A stretch of DNA of 64,000 nucleotides from Brachypterus glaber (Eukaryota > Arthropoda > Insecta > Coleoptera > Kateretidae), in assembly GCA_958510825.1 (NCBI GenBank), contig OY294048.1:18803589-18867588 (forward strand), given 5' to 3'. A model generated the notes under the pieces. It saw only the letters and a program-made list of their open reading frames with translations, had not been told where the DNA came from and made no database searches. How positions within the stretch are numbered: the stretch's first letter is position 1; each line of letters starts with the position of its first letter. Shown here in pieces: positions 43,544 through 54,428 of this stretch. A program made the translations under genes and the position numbers.

Positions 43544-44470
43544 ATGTCTCACTTGGTACACCGTCCCCTACTTCTTAAATATTTCAGATGTGGGGTGCCG
43601 CAAGGGTCGATCCTAGGCCCAACACTATTCCTGATCTACATAAACTCATTAACTAATCTTAACTTATCGGGTAAAATTAAACTTTACGCGGACGACGCGA
43701 CTGTCGTGTACTATGGTAAATCTGTGGACCAGTTAAGACAAGCAATAACTTCTGACCTAGTTAAAATTAGGCGGTGGTTGAATGCTCATAAACTTTCCCT
43801 AAATATAGACAAATCATCATTTATGATTATCAAAAATAATACAAGAAATGAAAATTATGACGACTTTCAGGATATCCCTTTGAAACCTGTTAAAAATATA
43901 AAATTCTTGGGCTTACTAATTGACGACCAGCTTAACTGGGCTGAACATGTAAACCATGTCTGCAAAAAAGCTGCTGGTCCAATTGGAATGCTTAAAAGAT
44001 TAAAACCAGTACCAAAAAATTATCTAAGATCTGTTTATTTTTCCTTAATATACACTCATTTACAATATTTAAACATAATATGGTCAAATGCCAATAAGAA
44101 TAGTATAAAACCTTTAAAAACATTACAAAACAAAGCTTTAAAAAACCTATATTCACTAGAATATCGTTACCCTGCTAAAAATCTCTATAGAAATCACAAA
44201 ATAAGATCTCTCAAGAGTGTTTACGAATATCAAGTAAATATTTTTATAAATCAAGTCCTAAACCAAACCAGAAATTCATGCCTAAAGCTATCCCATAGAA
44301 GGGATGTTCATGAGCACTTAATACGAAGTTATTTAGATTTAAATCTGCCCCAGGTCAGATCCCAACTTGGTCTGGGCTCTCTTTTGTATAAAGGAGTTTC
44401 CTTATACAACCGACTTCCTGTAGACGTCAGGGAAATGACGGGGGGTAGATTTAAAAAAAAATATGAGTAA
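43544..44470 (+). CDS. LINE reverse transcriptase, 5'-truncated but open
   Basis: 308 codons without a stop. The palm motifs are CGVPQGSILGPTLFLIYINS (residues 17-36) and KLYADDATVVYY with the catalytic DD; then KLSLNIDKSSFMI, NIKFLGLLIDDQLNWAEHV and the thumb/C-terminal region to GRFKKKYE. The fingers and everything upstream (endonuclease, ORF1) are missing, so the ATG at 43544 is only the first in the remaining frame. An intact frame in a truncated LINE suggests fairly recent insertion. The 3' UTR ends 'gatgaataaatctgc' followed by a TTA repeat. The general type is CR1/L2/Jockey-like. Once translated it could not act alone. Confidence 0.9.
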   Translation: MSHLVHRPLLLKYFRCGVPQGSILGPTLFLIYINSLTNLNLSGKIKLYADDATVVYYGKSVDQLRQAITSDLVKIRRWLNAHKLSLNIDKSSFMIIKNNTRNENYDDFQDIPLKPVKNIKFLGLLIDDQLNWAEHVNHVCKKAAGPIGMLKRLKPVPKNYLRSVYFSLIYTHLQYLNIIWSNANKNSIKPLKTLQNKALKNLYSLEYRYPAKNLYRNHKIRSLKSVYEYQVNIFINQVLNQTRNSCLKLSHRRDVHEHLIRSYLDLNLPQVRSQLGLGSLLYKGVSLYNRLPVDVREMTGGRFKKKYE

Positions 44471-44667
44471 ACTAGTCGATTTTTATATAGAGTAAAATAT
44501 TTGTGAAATTTAATTTAATTTAATTTTAAGATATATAAAAATAATTTAATTACATATGTGTTATATTAATGACATAATATAATCTGTAAATACTGTACTT
44601 CTATGTTCTCAAATTTAGAGGTGTCCCTTTGTAAGCCTTTGTAGTTTTTTGGGATGAATAAATCTGC
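44471..44667 (+). mobile_element. 3' UTR of the LINE at 43544
   Basis: A/T-rich trailer after the ORF2 stop. It ends 'cctttgtagttttttgggat' then 'gaataaatctgc', directly before the TTA tract that forms the tail of the element. Confidence 0.75.
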
Positions 44668-44747
<80 letters not shown>

Positions 44748-44748
44748 T
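44668..44748. repeat. (TTA)n tract, LINE tail
   Basis: About 27 uninterrupted TTA units follow the LINE trailer. The Asn-only open frame on the minus strand here is an artefact of this repeat. Confidence 0.95.
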
Positions 44749-44945
44749 AACTGCGCGTTCGCCGGAGGGTATAAAATGGCAAACAACTACTCATTAAATA
44801 AATGTTTTTATTATAAAGTTAAACAAATGTTTTTATTATAAAGAAACAGTTGGTTAACAAACTTGAATTTCACTATATCTGTGTAAATGAACAATTTAGT
44901 ATGAAAACTTATTAACTCGTCGACAAATAAATTTGTTTTTATACC

Positions 44946-45290
44946 ATTCACAGCGCGTAGCGCTAGAATAGTATTATACGGTAGTTTCGAATTTCTAATA
45001 TCGCCAAAAAACGTCCTAGACAAAAAAGTTTTAGATACAAATGTGTTTCATGAAAATGTCCGTCTGTCCGTCTGATGTCACATTTTTTTTGTTAACACGA
45101 TAACTCAAGAACGAATAGTCCAATCGACTTGAAATTTTTAGTAAAATTTAAATTTAATGAGGGGAAAATACCTATTGAAAATAATTTCCCCAAAAACAAA
45201 AAACTTATGGGGGTTAAACTTTTACAAAAATTGAAAAAAACATCATTTTTATTTAATTTTTTTGTTTTTTTTTTTATTTTGTAAAAATGT
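44946..45290 (+). repeat. 'cacagcgc' repeat family, copy 1
   Basis: 'ttcacagcgcgtagcgctag', 'attatacggtagtttcgaat', 'tgtccgtctgtccgtctgat' and 'cgataactcaagaacgaata' in that order, then 'tttccccaaaaacaaaaaac'. Other copies are at 47878-48000, 59240-59440 (inverted) and 62378-62700. No coding sequence is seen. Confidence 0.8.
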
Positions 45291-45789
45291 GAAATGTTTT
45301 TTCATTTTTTTTAACCTAATGCCTACAGGGGAAGTATTCTTTTGTTGGCAGCAATATTTTATTTTTCATTATAAATAGTTTATTTGCGTTATTTGAGAAA
45401 ATGCAATATACCTGTGAATAGTATATAATGGAATGCGTAGCATTACATATCTTCATTGCTTGATTCTCAAAATAAAGCAAATAGTTTATTTTAATTACAT
45501 TGAAAAATTATAGCGTGTTATTATGTTTCTTTATACATTGTAATGTAATTTATGTATAAGAATGAAGCAGAAAATTGATTAAATTTAACCTACTGTCAAA
45601 AATAAAATGTTATACAGAGAGTGTTTAACGGCTTAAGATATCAACACCAAAATAACATAACAACTTTTTGGTATATATTTCCCAGAAAACCAAAATAGCT
45701 CGAAACTAGGGCACTAAATGCGATATATTTTTTATGGTCTAGAAACATCCTTAAAATGTCCCCAAATGCACACAACTACCCCTAATAAT

Positions 45790-46070
45790 ATAGCTCGCAT
45801 TTTTATTCCCATTTTTTTATCCATTTAGAAACCTAAAATAGCATGTTATTTTCGACATATAATAGATCGAAAATATAGACCTAAAATAGCACCTGAATAG
45901 CATGCTATTGTTAATCCAAATAAGGTTAAAAATAGCATGCTATTTATGACCTAAATTAGTTCAAAAATATAATGCTATTTTCTACCTAGTTTAGCAGTAT
46001 ATTTTTGATCTATATTTTTGATAGAAATAAAACAGGTGATATACGTAAAAAAAGTTTATTATTTTTAAAC
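45790..46070. repeat. Cluster of AATAGCATGCTATT motifs
   Basis: The palindromic motif or half of it recurs at least six times ('aatagcatgttatt', 'aatagcatgctattg', 'aatagcatgctattta', 'ataatgctatttt'), interleaved with 'gacctaaaatag'. Looser versions continue at 46540-46800. Confidence 0.7.
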
Positions 46071-46079
46071 AGGAGGTTC

Positions 46080-46540
46080 AGACTTTTTCACAACACACTT
46101 TAGATAATTTTGGTTGAAAATTTAAAATTTCACATTCATGTTCTTCCTCACACCATTAATTTCGCTTTAACTCTTATTTACAAATGTTCAGTATAATTTT
46201 AAGTATCATTTCACTATTATTCACTATTCACTACTTCTGATTTCACCACAACAGCTTTTTTCTACCACTCATGTATTCTTCTAAAACTTCACTGCATTCA
46301 CTGTCACTTTTACTTTTGCTCTGTACTTCTTTACTTCTTAAAGAAGCTGAATAATCAAATTATCTGATTTTTGAAAGGCCTGAGAAGAATTTACAATTCG
46401 TAAATTTTAAAAGCGGCGTGCATCCATTCTGAAAATATTGGTAATACTAAACGCCTGTTAAGAAAAAAGAAACAAAATAAATACTATTTTGAAATATTTG
46501 CTTGAATTTAATGCAAAAAATAGAAGCATTATTAGCGAGC
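46080..46540. other. Sequence between two motif clusters, no gene seen
   Basis: It is less repetitive than its flanks. The minus strand is serine- and glutamate-rich in places, but no frame is long enough to call. It could be the body of the element whose ends carry the AATAGCATGCTATT motifs. Confidence 0.3.
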
Positions 46541-46959
46541 TAAGCAGTATATTTTGGACTTGAAATAGTTTATTTGTAGCATGTTCTCAATTAAACCAAT
46601 ATAAGCTATATATTTTCGAAATAAAGTTGGTCATTATTAGGTCGTTCTAAATTTTATCAAATAAAGGCGTATATTTCGACCTAAAATAGTTTATTAATTT
46701 ACCGTCTAAAACTAGGAAGCATTTAGTATTAAAAATGGAACCTATAATAATAAGACCTTAAATTAACATAAAATAGCATACATATTTTGATATAATTATG
46801 AGTGCTTTTAGACGTACAATTATAGCTTTCAATTTCATTCAACTTTTGAGAAATATTTTGAACGTCTCAATAATTTTTTCCATTTTTCTTGCTATATGAA
46901 AGCATGTTTAGGATGCAATATACTAGACTCTCAAGCTGGTTTTCTGGGTTTACCAAATA

Positions 46960-47430
46960 TTATTGACTATGCTTCGGGGCACAATGGGGGTAAGGGTGGA
47001 TTGTTTTTTAAATAGAAAGGGGGGCCGTGTGATACCTCATTTTAAAGCTTATGAAATTTGTCCATTTGCCCACATATTTTTTTTATTTTTTCGGATACAT
47101 TTTTGGCAGTTAAATGCGGTTAAAAATGGGAATTTTCGTTAAAATTTCTTTAAGAAAATCAAACAATTTTTTGGGAGTTAAATAGGTTTAAAAATTGGAA
47201 TTTTGCATAAAATTTCTTCAAGAAAATCGAACAATTTTTGAAAAATGGTTTATTTCATAATGCATATCGATCAATTATACTTTTAAACTAATTTTAAACA
47301 ATATAAATAAAACTTTACAAAATATATCTTAAAAATAGCATTTTTTAGCAAAAAAAACTGAAAAATTACGTTAAGAAAATGTTGAAAAAAATAAAAGTTA
47401 TATGATCCAATGGAAAGTACTATATCGAGC
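46960..47430. repeat. Foldback family gamma, partial copy
   Basis: 'aatagaaaggggggccgtgt', 'tacctcattttaaagcttat' and 'acaatataaataaaacttta' match 40730-40960. Two internal near-copies of 'ggttaaaaatgggaattttc' are present. Confidence 0.65.
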
Positions 47431-47629
47431 ACACTTAGTGATAGATGAAATCAATACAAACAAAACCGTAAATAAAGACAGAAAAAATTATTTACCGACG
47501 CTTACTGCATGGGGACATCTGGACACAATACTACTATTTTTAATTTTACGGAGTTATTCCATAAAAAAATGATTTCTTGAATTGTCACACATATAAATGT
47601 CAAAAATGTTATTAATAAAAGATTTTAAC

Positions 47630-47800
47630 TCCTTGGTGGTGAGAAAAATGTAATGCGCTACTCGTAGGTAAGTTTTTTTTTCTGTCTTTGGTCGTGTTTA
47701 TAGACCTCAGCTCCGCTTCAGTCCACACAATACGACCTGACACAGAAATTTTCAGTTACCTCTACTAAGATCGCAAATAACTATTTCTCCTACTGCAACA
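47630..47800. repeat. Dispersed hairpin repeat, copy 2 (inverted)
   Basis: 'gcgctactcgtaggtaagtt', 'ggtcgtgtttatagacctca' and 'gctccgcttcagtccac' match the reverse complement of 32812-32965. Confidence 0.75.
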
Positions 47801-47877
47801 ATATATTTATATAGTCTTTTAATAAATCCAGTATATTTATAAATATATATTATAATTTATAAATAATAAATTATTGT

Positions 47878-48000
47878 ACAGTGCACAGCGCTAGAATAGT
47901 ATAATACGATAGTTTAAAATTTCCCAAATCGCCAAAAATCGTCCCAGATAAAAAATTCTTGGATACAAATGGGTTAATGCAGAAAATCTTGACATGACTG
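47878..48000 (+). repeat. 'cacagcgc' repeat family, copy 2 (partial)
   Basis: 'tgcacagcgctagaatagta', 'aatacgatagtttaaaattt' and 'ttcttggatacaaatggg' match 44949-45045. It stops before the 'gtctgtccgtctg' part. Confidence 0.7.
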
Positions 48001-48164
48001 GCTTTAAATAATATTTTTTTTGGTTACTACAAACCAAATTTTAAGTTTGTACGATCTCCCGTAGAAAAAATAATATTTTGACAGGTCCACCATTTTGTTT
48101 TTCGATTTTTGATTTTTGTTTGAGTTTGTATCCTCACATACTAAATTTCAGGTTTCTACAACCA

Positions 48165-48275
48165 ATGTTGGGCTGGGCGAGGGGTGCGTGGGGCGCCTGG
48201 GGCCCGTAGGAAACTTCAGGTGGGGCCCGGGCCTCTTCTGCGGCCCAGTCGACTTGTCAGTCTGCCGGTGAGTCA
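48165..48275. other. G+C-rich island
   Basis: 'gctgggcgaggggtgcgtgg', 'gggcctggggcccgtagg'-like and 'ggtggggcccgggcct' stretches stand out sharply in A/T-rich surroundings. I see no coding or RNA feature. It may be a terminal region of an unidentified element. Confidence 0.5.
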
Positions 48276-49006
48276 AAGTACACTTTTGGATTTGCAATAC
48301 ATTATGAACATAGCTTCAATGTAACGTAAGCAACGAATTCCCTTGTAACAGAAACAACTGATATTTCATCTTTTTCTTTTTTCAAGAAAAGTTCTTTTTT
48401 TAAAAATAAAAAAATAAAAAATAATTTTTTTTGTTTTTCGCAAAAAGAAAATTAAAAAATATTGAAATATTTTATGAAATTTGTTTTTTTTATTTTTTCA
48501 ATATTTGTTCGTTTTTCCCCAAAAAACAAAAAAGTTATGGGGGGTTAAAAAATAAAAAACTATCATAATCAAAAATTTTTTTTTTAATTTTTTTTTTTTT
48601 TCATAAAAAAAATTCAAATTTTTTTCTTTTTCTAAGAAAATATCTTTTTTAAGTTTTTTTTTGTTATTATTTTTTTAAGTATTTGGGAAAATGCAATATA
48701 CCATTTACTGTGAATAATTTTTATTATAATATATAATGGAATATTACAATATATTCAAGGCTTGTTTTTATTTTTCATTTTTCGAAAAAATATTTTGTTT
48801 GGACTTTTAAAATATTTTTTTTAGGTATTTGAAAATTTCATTTATATTTGTTCAAAATATATTTTTTTTAACTTGATTTTTTTGTAATGAACATAGGCCT
48901 ACAGGGAAAGTGGTCTTTTGCAGACAGCAATATTTTATTTTGCGTTTTAAATAATTTAGTTTAAGTAGATATTTAAAAAAATGCAATATGCACTGTAAAA
49001 AGTTTA
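48276..49006. other. T/A homopolymer-rich sequence, no gene seen
   Basis: Long runs of T and A interrupted by 'ccccaaaaaacaaaaaagtt' and 'gaaaatgcaatata'. These phrases recur at 45170-45440 and 62800, marking it as the trailing part of the 'cacagcgc' repeat family. Confidence 0.5.
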
Positions 49007-49911
49007 TTTTTCTATTTTGCGTCTCTTATAAGGTCATAATAACACGCATTTTGCTTGTTCTTATAGGCCCATAAGAGGTCTCTACTTTTTTGTCTTTTGG
49101 GTTGGCAACAGACAAAAGTCTATCTCTTGACGTTTGCCGTGCAATTGTGAACGTCAGTTTAAAGTTTAATTTTCCAAAAAATTTTGTGTTTAGGTTATGT
49201 TTTACCGTGTTAAAATTGTGGCTTGGTAACTTGCATTGGAAAAGAGAAGAAATGACTATAAAATATATCAAAATAATATTCGTTCTTAGAATTTTAAACA
49301 TGGCGAAAACTGTAATGCCAATTCTAAACGAAAATCCCTAAATCAGTCATCAATTTAAATGTAAGTTTTTTAAAATTTTAGAGCAAAATAGAAAAAGTTG
49401 TATAAAGCACTCGTTTCATAACACGTTTTTAGCCCACTAGTACTTTAGAAAACTCACCCCAAGCGGCTCGTTTTTCATAACATACGTTTTTAGCGCACGA
49501 GTACAAGTTTAGAAAACGAGCAGCTTGCGTGCGCTAAAAACGTATTATGAAACGAGTGCTTTATACGATTTTTTCTATTCTTCTCTAAAATTAAAAAAAA
49601 AAACTTACATTTAAATTGATGACTGATATAGGGATTTTTGTTTTGTATTGGCATTACAGTTTACACCATGTTTAAAATTGTAAGAACAAATGATATTTTG
49701 ATATATTTTACAGTAATCTCAATTAACCAGTCCACAATTTTAACATGGTAAAAAATAACCCAAACACAAAATTTTGTAAAAAATTAAACTTTAAATCGAC
49801 ATTGACATTTGCACGGAAAACGTCAAGCGATAGGCCAGGTCTGTTGCCAACCCAAAAGAACAAAAAGTACAGACCTCTTATGGGCCTATAAGAACACGCA
49901 AAATAGAAAAA
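49007..49911. mobile_element. Foldback family epsilon, complete copy with AGTTTA duplication
   Basis: The ends TTTTTCTATTTTGCG and CGCAAAATAGAAAAA are perfect inverted copies, flanked by AGTTTA at 49001-49006 and at 49912-49917. The arms are about 430 bases ('cccataagaggtctctactt' facing 'agacctcttatgggcctata'). The centre (49430-49560) is a further palindrome around 'cataacatacgtttttagcg'. A half copy is at 31663-32176. Confidence 0.9.
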
Positions 49912-49959
49912 AGTTTATAATGGAATGCGTAGATATCTTTACGACTTGTTTCGAATATT

Positions 49960-50215
49960 TTAATTGTCGTATCGTTAACCTATCCGTCAGTAGATCTAAT
50001 GGCATGTTCCCGCCCGAAACCGCGGGGGTTGACTCACAATATTTATATTGTGGCGGTGTTGCCTCTATGAAAAATGGGATTTTTCGTCAAGTGACATGTG
50101 TCATGATGAGTCAAAGGGGCCGATGTGGACCGCCAACTGTGTCAAAGTCTTGGCGACCAGCCATCACTTAAAATGACGATAACCATCGTGAAGGTCTTCC
50201 TTGTCGCAATACACT
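49960..50215. other. G+C-richer segment after the epsilon element
   Basis: 'gttcccgcccgaaaccgcgg' and 'caaaggggccgatgtggacc' stand out. The + frame is open here, but it starts inside the foldback and resembles no family I know. Confidence 0.35.
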
Positions 50216-50439
50216 CACAAAAATATTGTTAAATCCACCTAAAATTATTTTAACTTAAAAAGATTGTTTTTTAATTATTTAAAAATTAAATTCACGTTTT
50301 AGTTATGAATATTAATAACACAGAAAAAAGGCGTGTTTCCTCAGACGAGACAAACATTTCTATACGTTTTTGGGGTCGCCAAATACGAATCTAGATTTGG
50401 TTTGACTGACCTCAAATAAGTGAAGAAAGTTAAAACATT

Positions 50440-51660
50440 TCATGACTTTTTTGAGGTTAGCAACAAACTGAGACCTGACCGAGTCAAGCCAAGAGTACCT
50501 TTTTTTTTAAGCCAAGAGTACCTACCTTTTTATGTATTTTCAATTAAGGAATTATATTTTGTTGAAGAATTGTCAAAAAATCTACGGATAAAATAAAAAA
50601 GTTTGGGGTGAAAAAGTGACATTGCCTCCTCACCCGCCATTTTGCACGTCCCTGGATAAAATTATCAAATAAAAATTTCATAAAAGGATAGCCTTTATCA
50701 ATGTTGCATGTGCACAAACCTTTTACTGCAGTTCATAGGGTTCCAGAGATATTAAATAAAAACTACTTTTCAGATTTACCCTTAGGGGCTGTCCATATAT
50801 TACGTAACGCAATTTTTCAAAAAAATTGACCTCCTCCCCCCCCCCTGTGTAACAAACTGTCACATTTACTAACACCCCCCCTCCCCCCTGTGTAACAATA
50901 TAAAAATTTGTATTTTTTTTTCTAACATATCTTGATAGAGAATTCCGCATAATGCAAGACGGTAAAAAGACGGTGTAAAAATGATACATATTTATTATAA
51001 TAATACATATAGCACTTAATGTACTTAAACGAAAAAATCACTCAAACTATAAAAAATATTCATAATCAATATCACACAGGGAAAAAATACTAGGTACCTC
51101 TTTTTACACTGAGTGTCACATATAACACGTATATTGTTTATGCACAGGTACACAAAATAGTATACACATTGGTGTTCTGTGAGTACACATTCCGCGCGAA
51201 AATGTATCATCGCCGATGATTCATCGGCAGATCACGCAAGAACAGGGCCCTAAGATTTTTTTTTAATATCAATGTCAACAGTTTTTTTACTGATTACAAT
51301 ATTATTTAAATATGCATAGTTTCGTCAATTTTTGTGTGAAAAGGGGAATTATGGGCCACTAAATAGTAATTTATGTTGAAATAAAAATACATCTGCCAAG
51401 CTTAGGAAATAAACATTAAATTTATTAAATTCCGTTACGTAACGTTTACCTAGACCCCCCCTCCCCCCTGTCACAAACTGTAACAATTTCTCTGACCCCC
51501 TCCCTCCCCCCCTAGGCGCGTTACGTTATATATGGACAGCCCCTTAGGAGGGTCGCAGCTCCCTTGGTTATCATTTCCGGAACAACCTTTATGGGAACTT
51601 TTTTTCATATTTTTTGACCTAGAATCGCTCCTTAAAATTTTGTACCTTATTATACTTTTT
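50440..51660. repeat. Foldback family alpha copy interrupted by a TTA element
   Basis: 50440-50784 and 51544-51660 are two parts of one alpha copy: 'gggttccagagatattaaat', 'acttttcagatttaccctta' | 'ttaggagggtcgcagctcc', 'tccggaacaacctttatggg'. The order matches the uninterrupted copy at 52370-52630. The interruption is the element at 50785-51543. Confidence 0.85.
50785..51543. mobile_element. 759-bp element with GGGGCTGTCC ends and TTA duplication
   Basis: GGGGCTGTCCATATATTACG at the left and 'cgttatatatggacagcccc' at the right, with TTA at 50782-50784 and 51544-51546. Subterminal C-rich tracts and 'tgtgtaacaaactgtcaca' facing 'tgtcacaaactgtaacaatt' extend the arms. This is a type of end widely seen in insect MITEs. 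No transposase is present. Confidence 0.9.
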
Positions 51661-52014
51661 TCGCGGTTTTGTTATTAATACTGATGATGAAGATGATGAT
51701 GACAGTTCTGATGAAAGTCGGTGACATACATATTTTTTAAATTATAATTATTTATTTAATAAAATTTGGCCATTCAAATGATTTTTATAGCGTTTTATTT
51801 CGGACATAAATTTTAGCATTTTGTTCCTAACATCAAAGAAGTGATGAAGTGTGTTTCAACTTACATACATCACTTTTTAGAGATTAGCAACGAAATGAGA
51901 CTTGACCGAGTAAAACAAACCTACAGTAAGAGAGAAAAAAAAGTTAGACGGAGTTTTTTTTTTTAATTAGTAGTTATAGTAACTGTAATAATAATAATAA
52001 CGCATCACTTAAAT
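51661..52014. other. Sequence between alpha repeats, no gene seen
   Basis: A GAT-rich patch (51680-51710, 'gatgatgaagatgatgatga') and A/T-rich remainder. No supportable feature. Confidence 0.45.
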
Positions 52015-52640
52015 TTTCAATAATGCAGGGCGATTCTACATTAGAAACTATAAAAAAACTTCTCGTACACAAATATCCACAAATCTCTTTTAAGGGAGTT
52101 ACCGTTCCTTCTTTAAGAGGCTGTAGTAATTTTAAAACTGATTTTCGAACCTAGATGTTCTTCCACAGTTTTTAATGTAGAATAACCTAGCAGTATTGAA
52201 ATTTTTATTGGTGAATTTTTTAGTTCTTATTTGGCATGCTCAGAATGTGAATTTGCCGCTTTAATTGCAATTTTCTCGAACAGTTGGCCCTAAGGTGTTA
52301 CATAAAGAGTACTTTTTTATGTATTTTTAACTAAAGATCTTATTTCATTGAGAAAATGTAAAAAAATCTACGGATAAAGAAGTTTGGGGCAAAAAGTGAC
52401 CCCCATCATTTTGCAGGTGTCTGTTATAATTACTAAGTTAAAATTACATAAAAGAATGGGGTTCCAGAGATATTAAATAAAAACAAAGAAATTAAATAAA
52501 AACTACTTTTCAGATGTACCCTTAGAAGGGTAGTAGCTCCCTTAGGACTCATTTCCGGACCAACCTGTATAGGAACTTTTTTAATATTTTTGGACCTGGA
52601 ATCAACCCTTAAAATTTTGTACCTTATTTCTGAATATGAA
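52015..52640. repeat. Foldback family alpha, uninterrupted copy
   Basis: From 'aatgcagggcgattctacat' to 'cttaaaattttgtacctta'. It provides the intact sequence 'gtacccttagaagggtag' (52516) that shows where the 759-bp element inserted in the neighbouring copy. Confidence 0.8.
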
Positions 52641-53110
52641 ATTTACGTATATAGTTTGTTGTATGCAATATAATTTTTCCAAAAGTCGACATTTTGGCCT
52701 TTTGCAATTTGGAGGCATTGCACCATTTAAAAGAATAACCCTGTATATTATTATACAGGTTTATAGGGTAAACCCACGGTAACTGTCGTTACAGCCGCAG
52801 AAAAAATGTATTTACCCTATATGAGTTGCACTTGTGAGGGATTGTATACAAAATTAATTAACGTACTCAAATATCATCATATATGCATAATATCATTAAT
52901 TATTAGGCTTATGGGCCTAGAAATTAATTATATACTAGTAGCCTGTAGCTAATTTACAAATTATAGTAAATAAAAAAAAATATCGTTTTAATTGAGAATT
53001 TTAGGCTAAATGACAAAAATATACGTTTTTTAAAAAAATTAAAATTATGAAAAAAATGATGAAAAACTGATGTCTAGGTTTTATTTATTAATATTAATTA
53101 AATAAATATA

Positions 53111-54428
53111 AAGAAATTTCACTGCTCTACTACAGAATTTTCACAATCAATGAGAAAATCCCTACCAAAATATCATATAGCTGCTATTTCTCGCTTTTTT
53201 GCCATCATCAGTGAGCATATATTGGTATGGTGGCTTTCGCACCCACTCTTGAAAATTTAAAATACTTATAAAAACACAGGCCCACAAAAGAAAAAAAGTG
53301 GGCTCTGCTGGGGTTGAGACCTAACTATTCTTATGTATTTTGGGATGCTGAATACGAATCTGTCATAAAAAAAGGCACTTCGTCTGCTTATTTTGTTTCT
53401 ACACTGAAAAAACTGTCTGAACCCACAAAAAAAAGTGGTCTGTGCTGTGGTTAAGGCCCACGGATTCTTATGTATTTTGGGATGCTGAACACAAATCTGC
53501 CATAAAAAAGCCACTTCATGGGCTTATTTTGTATCTACACTGAAAAAACTGTCTGGGCCCACAAAAAAAAATGGTCTGTGCTGGGGTTGAGATCCACTTA
53601 TTCTTATGTATTTTGGGATGCTGAACACGAATCTGTCATAAAAAAGGCACTTCATCAGCTCATTTTTTTTTCTATACTGAAAAAACATTATGGGCCCACA
53701 AATAAAAAATAGTCGTCTGTGCCGGGGTTGAGACCCACCTATTCTTATGTATTTTGGGATGCTGAACACAAATCTGTCATAAAAAAAGGCACTTTATAGG
53801 CTCATTTTTTTTCTACACTGAAAAAACTGTCTGGGGACACAAAAAAAAGAGTGGTCTGTGCTGGGGTTTAGACCCACCTATTCTTATGTATTTTGAGATG
53901 GTGAACAAGAATCTGTCATAAAAAATGCACTTCAATGGCTCATTTTTTTGTTACACTTACCATTTTAGACAGTTTTTTCAGTGTAGCAAAGAAATGAGCT
54001 GATTAAGTGCCTTTTTTATGACAGATTCGTATTCAGCATCCCAAAATACATAAGAGTAGGTGGGTCTCAACCCCAGCACAGACCACTTTTTTTATTTTGT
54101 GGGCCTGTGTAATAAGTATAATTGTATGGAGAGCGTACAAATTAGTGGCGCCATCTAATATTTGCACAAAAGTACTACACATTAGATGTTGGCAGACCTG
54201 TAATCTGAAGAATTATCTATATCTAGATACGCAGGAGGACAAATTTTTTTGCCTCGAAGCCAGCATCTAGTACCGACACGGCCGTTCAACAGTCGGTGCG
54301 AAAGCCACCATACCAATATATGCTCACTGATGATCGCAAAAAGCGTGAAATAGCAGCTATATGACATTTTGGTGTGGATTTTCTCATTGATTGTAAAAAT
54401 TCTGTAGTAAAGCAGTGCAATTTCTTTA
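53111..54428. mobile_element. Foldback family delta with an internal tandem array
   Basis: 'aagaaatttcactgctctac' at the left faces 'gtagtaaagcagtgcaattt' at the right. The arms continue through 'caatgagaaaatcc', 'catatagctgctatttc' and 'catatattggtatggtggct' with their counterparts. TA flanks both ends. The middle holds a 138-bp tandem array and an inverted unit. A partial copy is at 18985-19230. The repeated short open frames are products of the array. Confidence 0.85.
53290..53950 (+). repeat. 138-bp tandem array, about 5 units plus one inverted
   Basis: The landmark 'attcttatgtattttgggat' occurs at 53327, 53464, 53600, 53741 and 53880 (spacings 137, 136, 141, 139). A sixth unit follows in inverted orientation at about 53960-54115 ('atcccaaaatacataagag'). 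Each unit reads 'gtggtctgtgctggggttga' first and ends 'ctacactgaaaaaactgtct'. Confidence 0.93.

Noticed and set aside
44601..44786. Poly-Asn ORF
   Set aside because: Translation of the (TTA)n tail of the LINE.
49809..50171. A 120-codon ORF after the epsilon foldback
   Set aside because: It starts inside the foldback arm and crosses its end; no domain or similarity seen.
53266..53769. ORFs on both strands with repeated IPKYIRI/TYSYVFWD segments
   Set aside because: Products of the 138-bp tandem array, not genes.
53290..53950. CRISPR-like array of regular repeats
   Set aside because: Units are 138 bp without separate spacers, in animal DNA; a tandem repeat.
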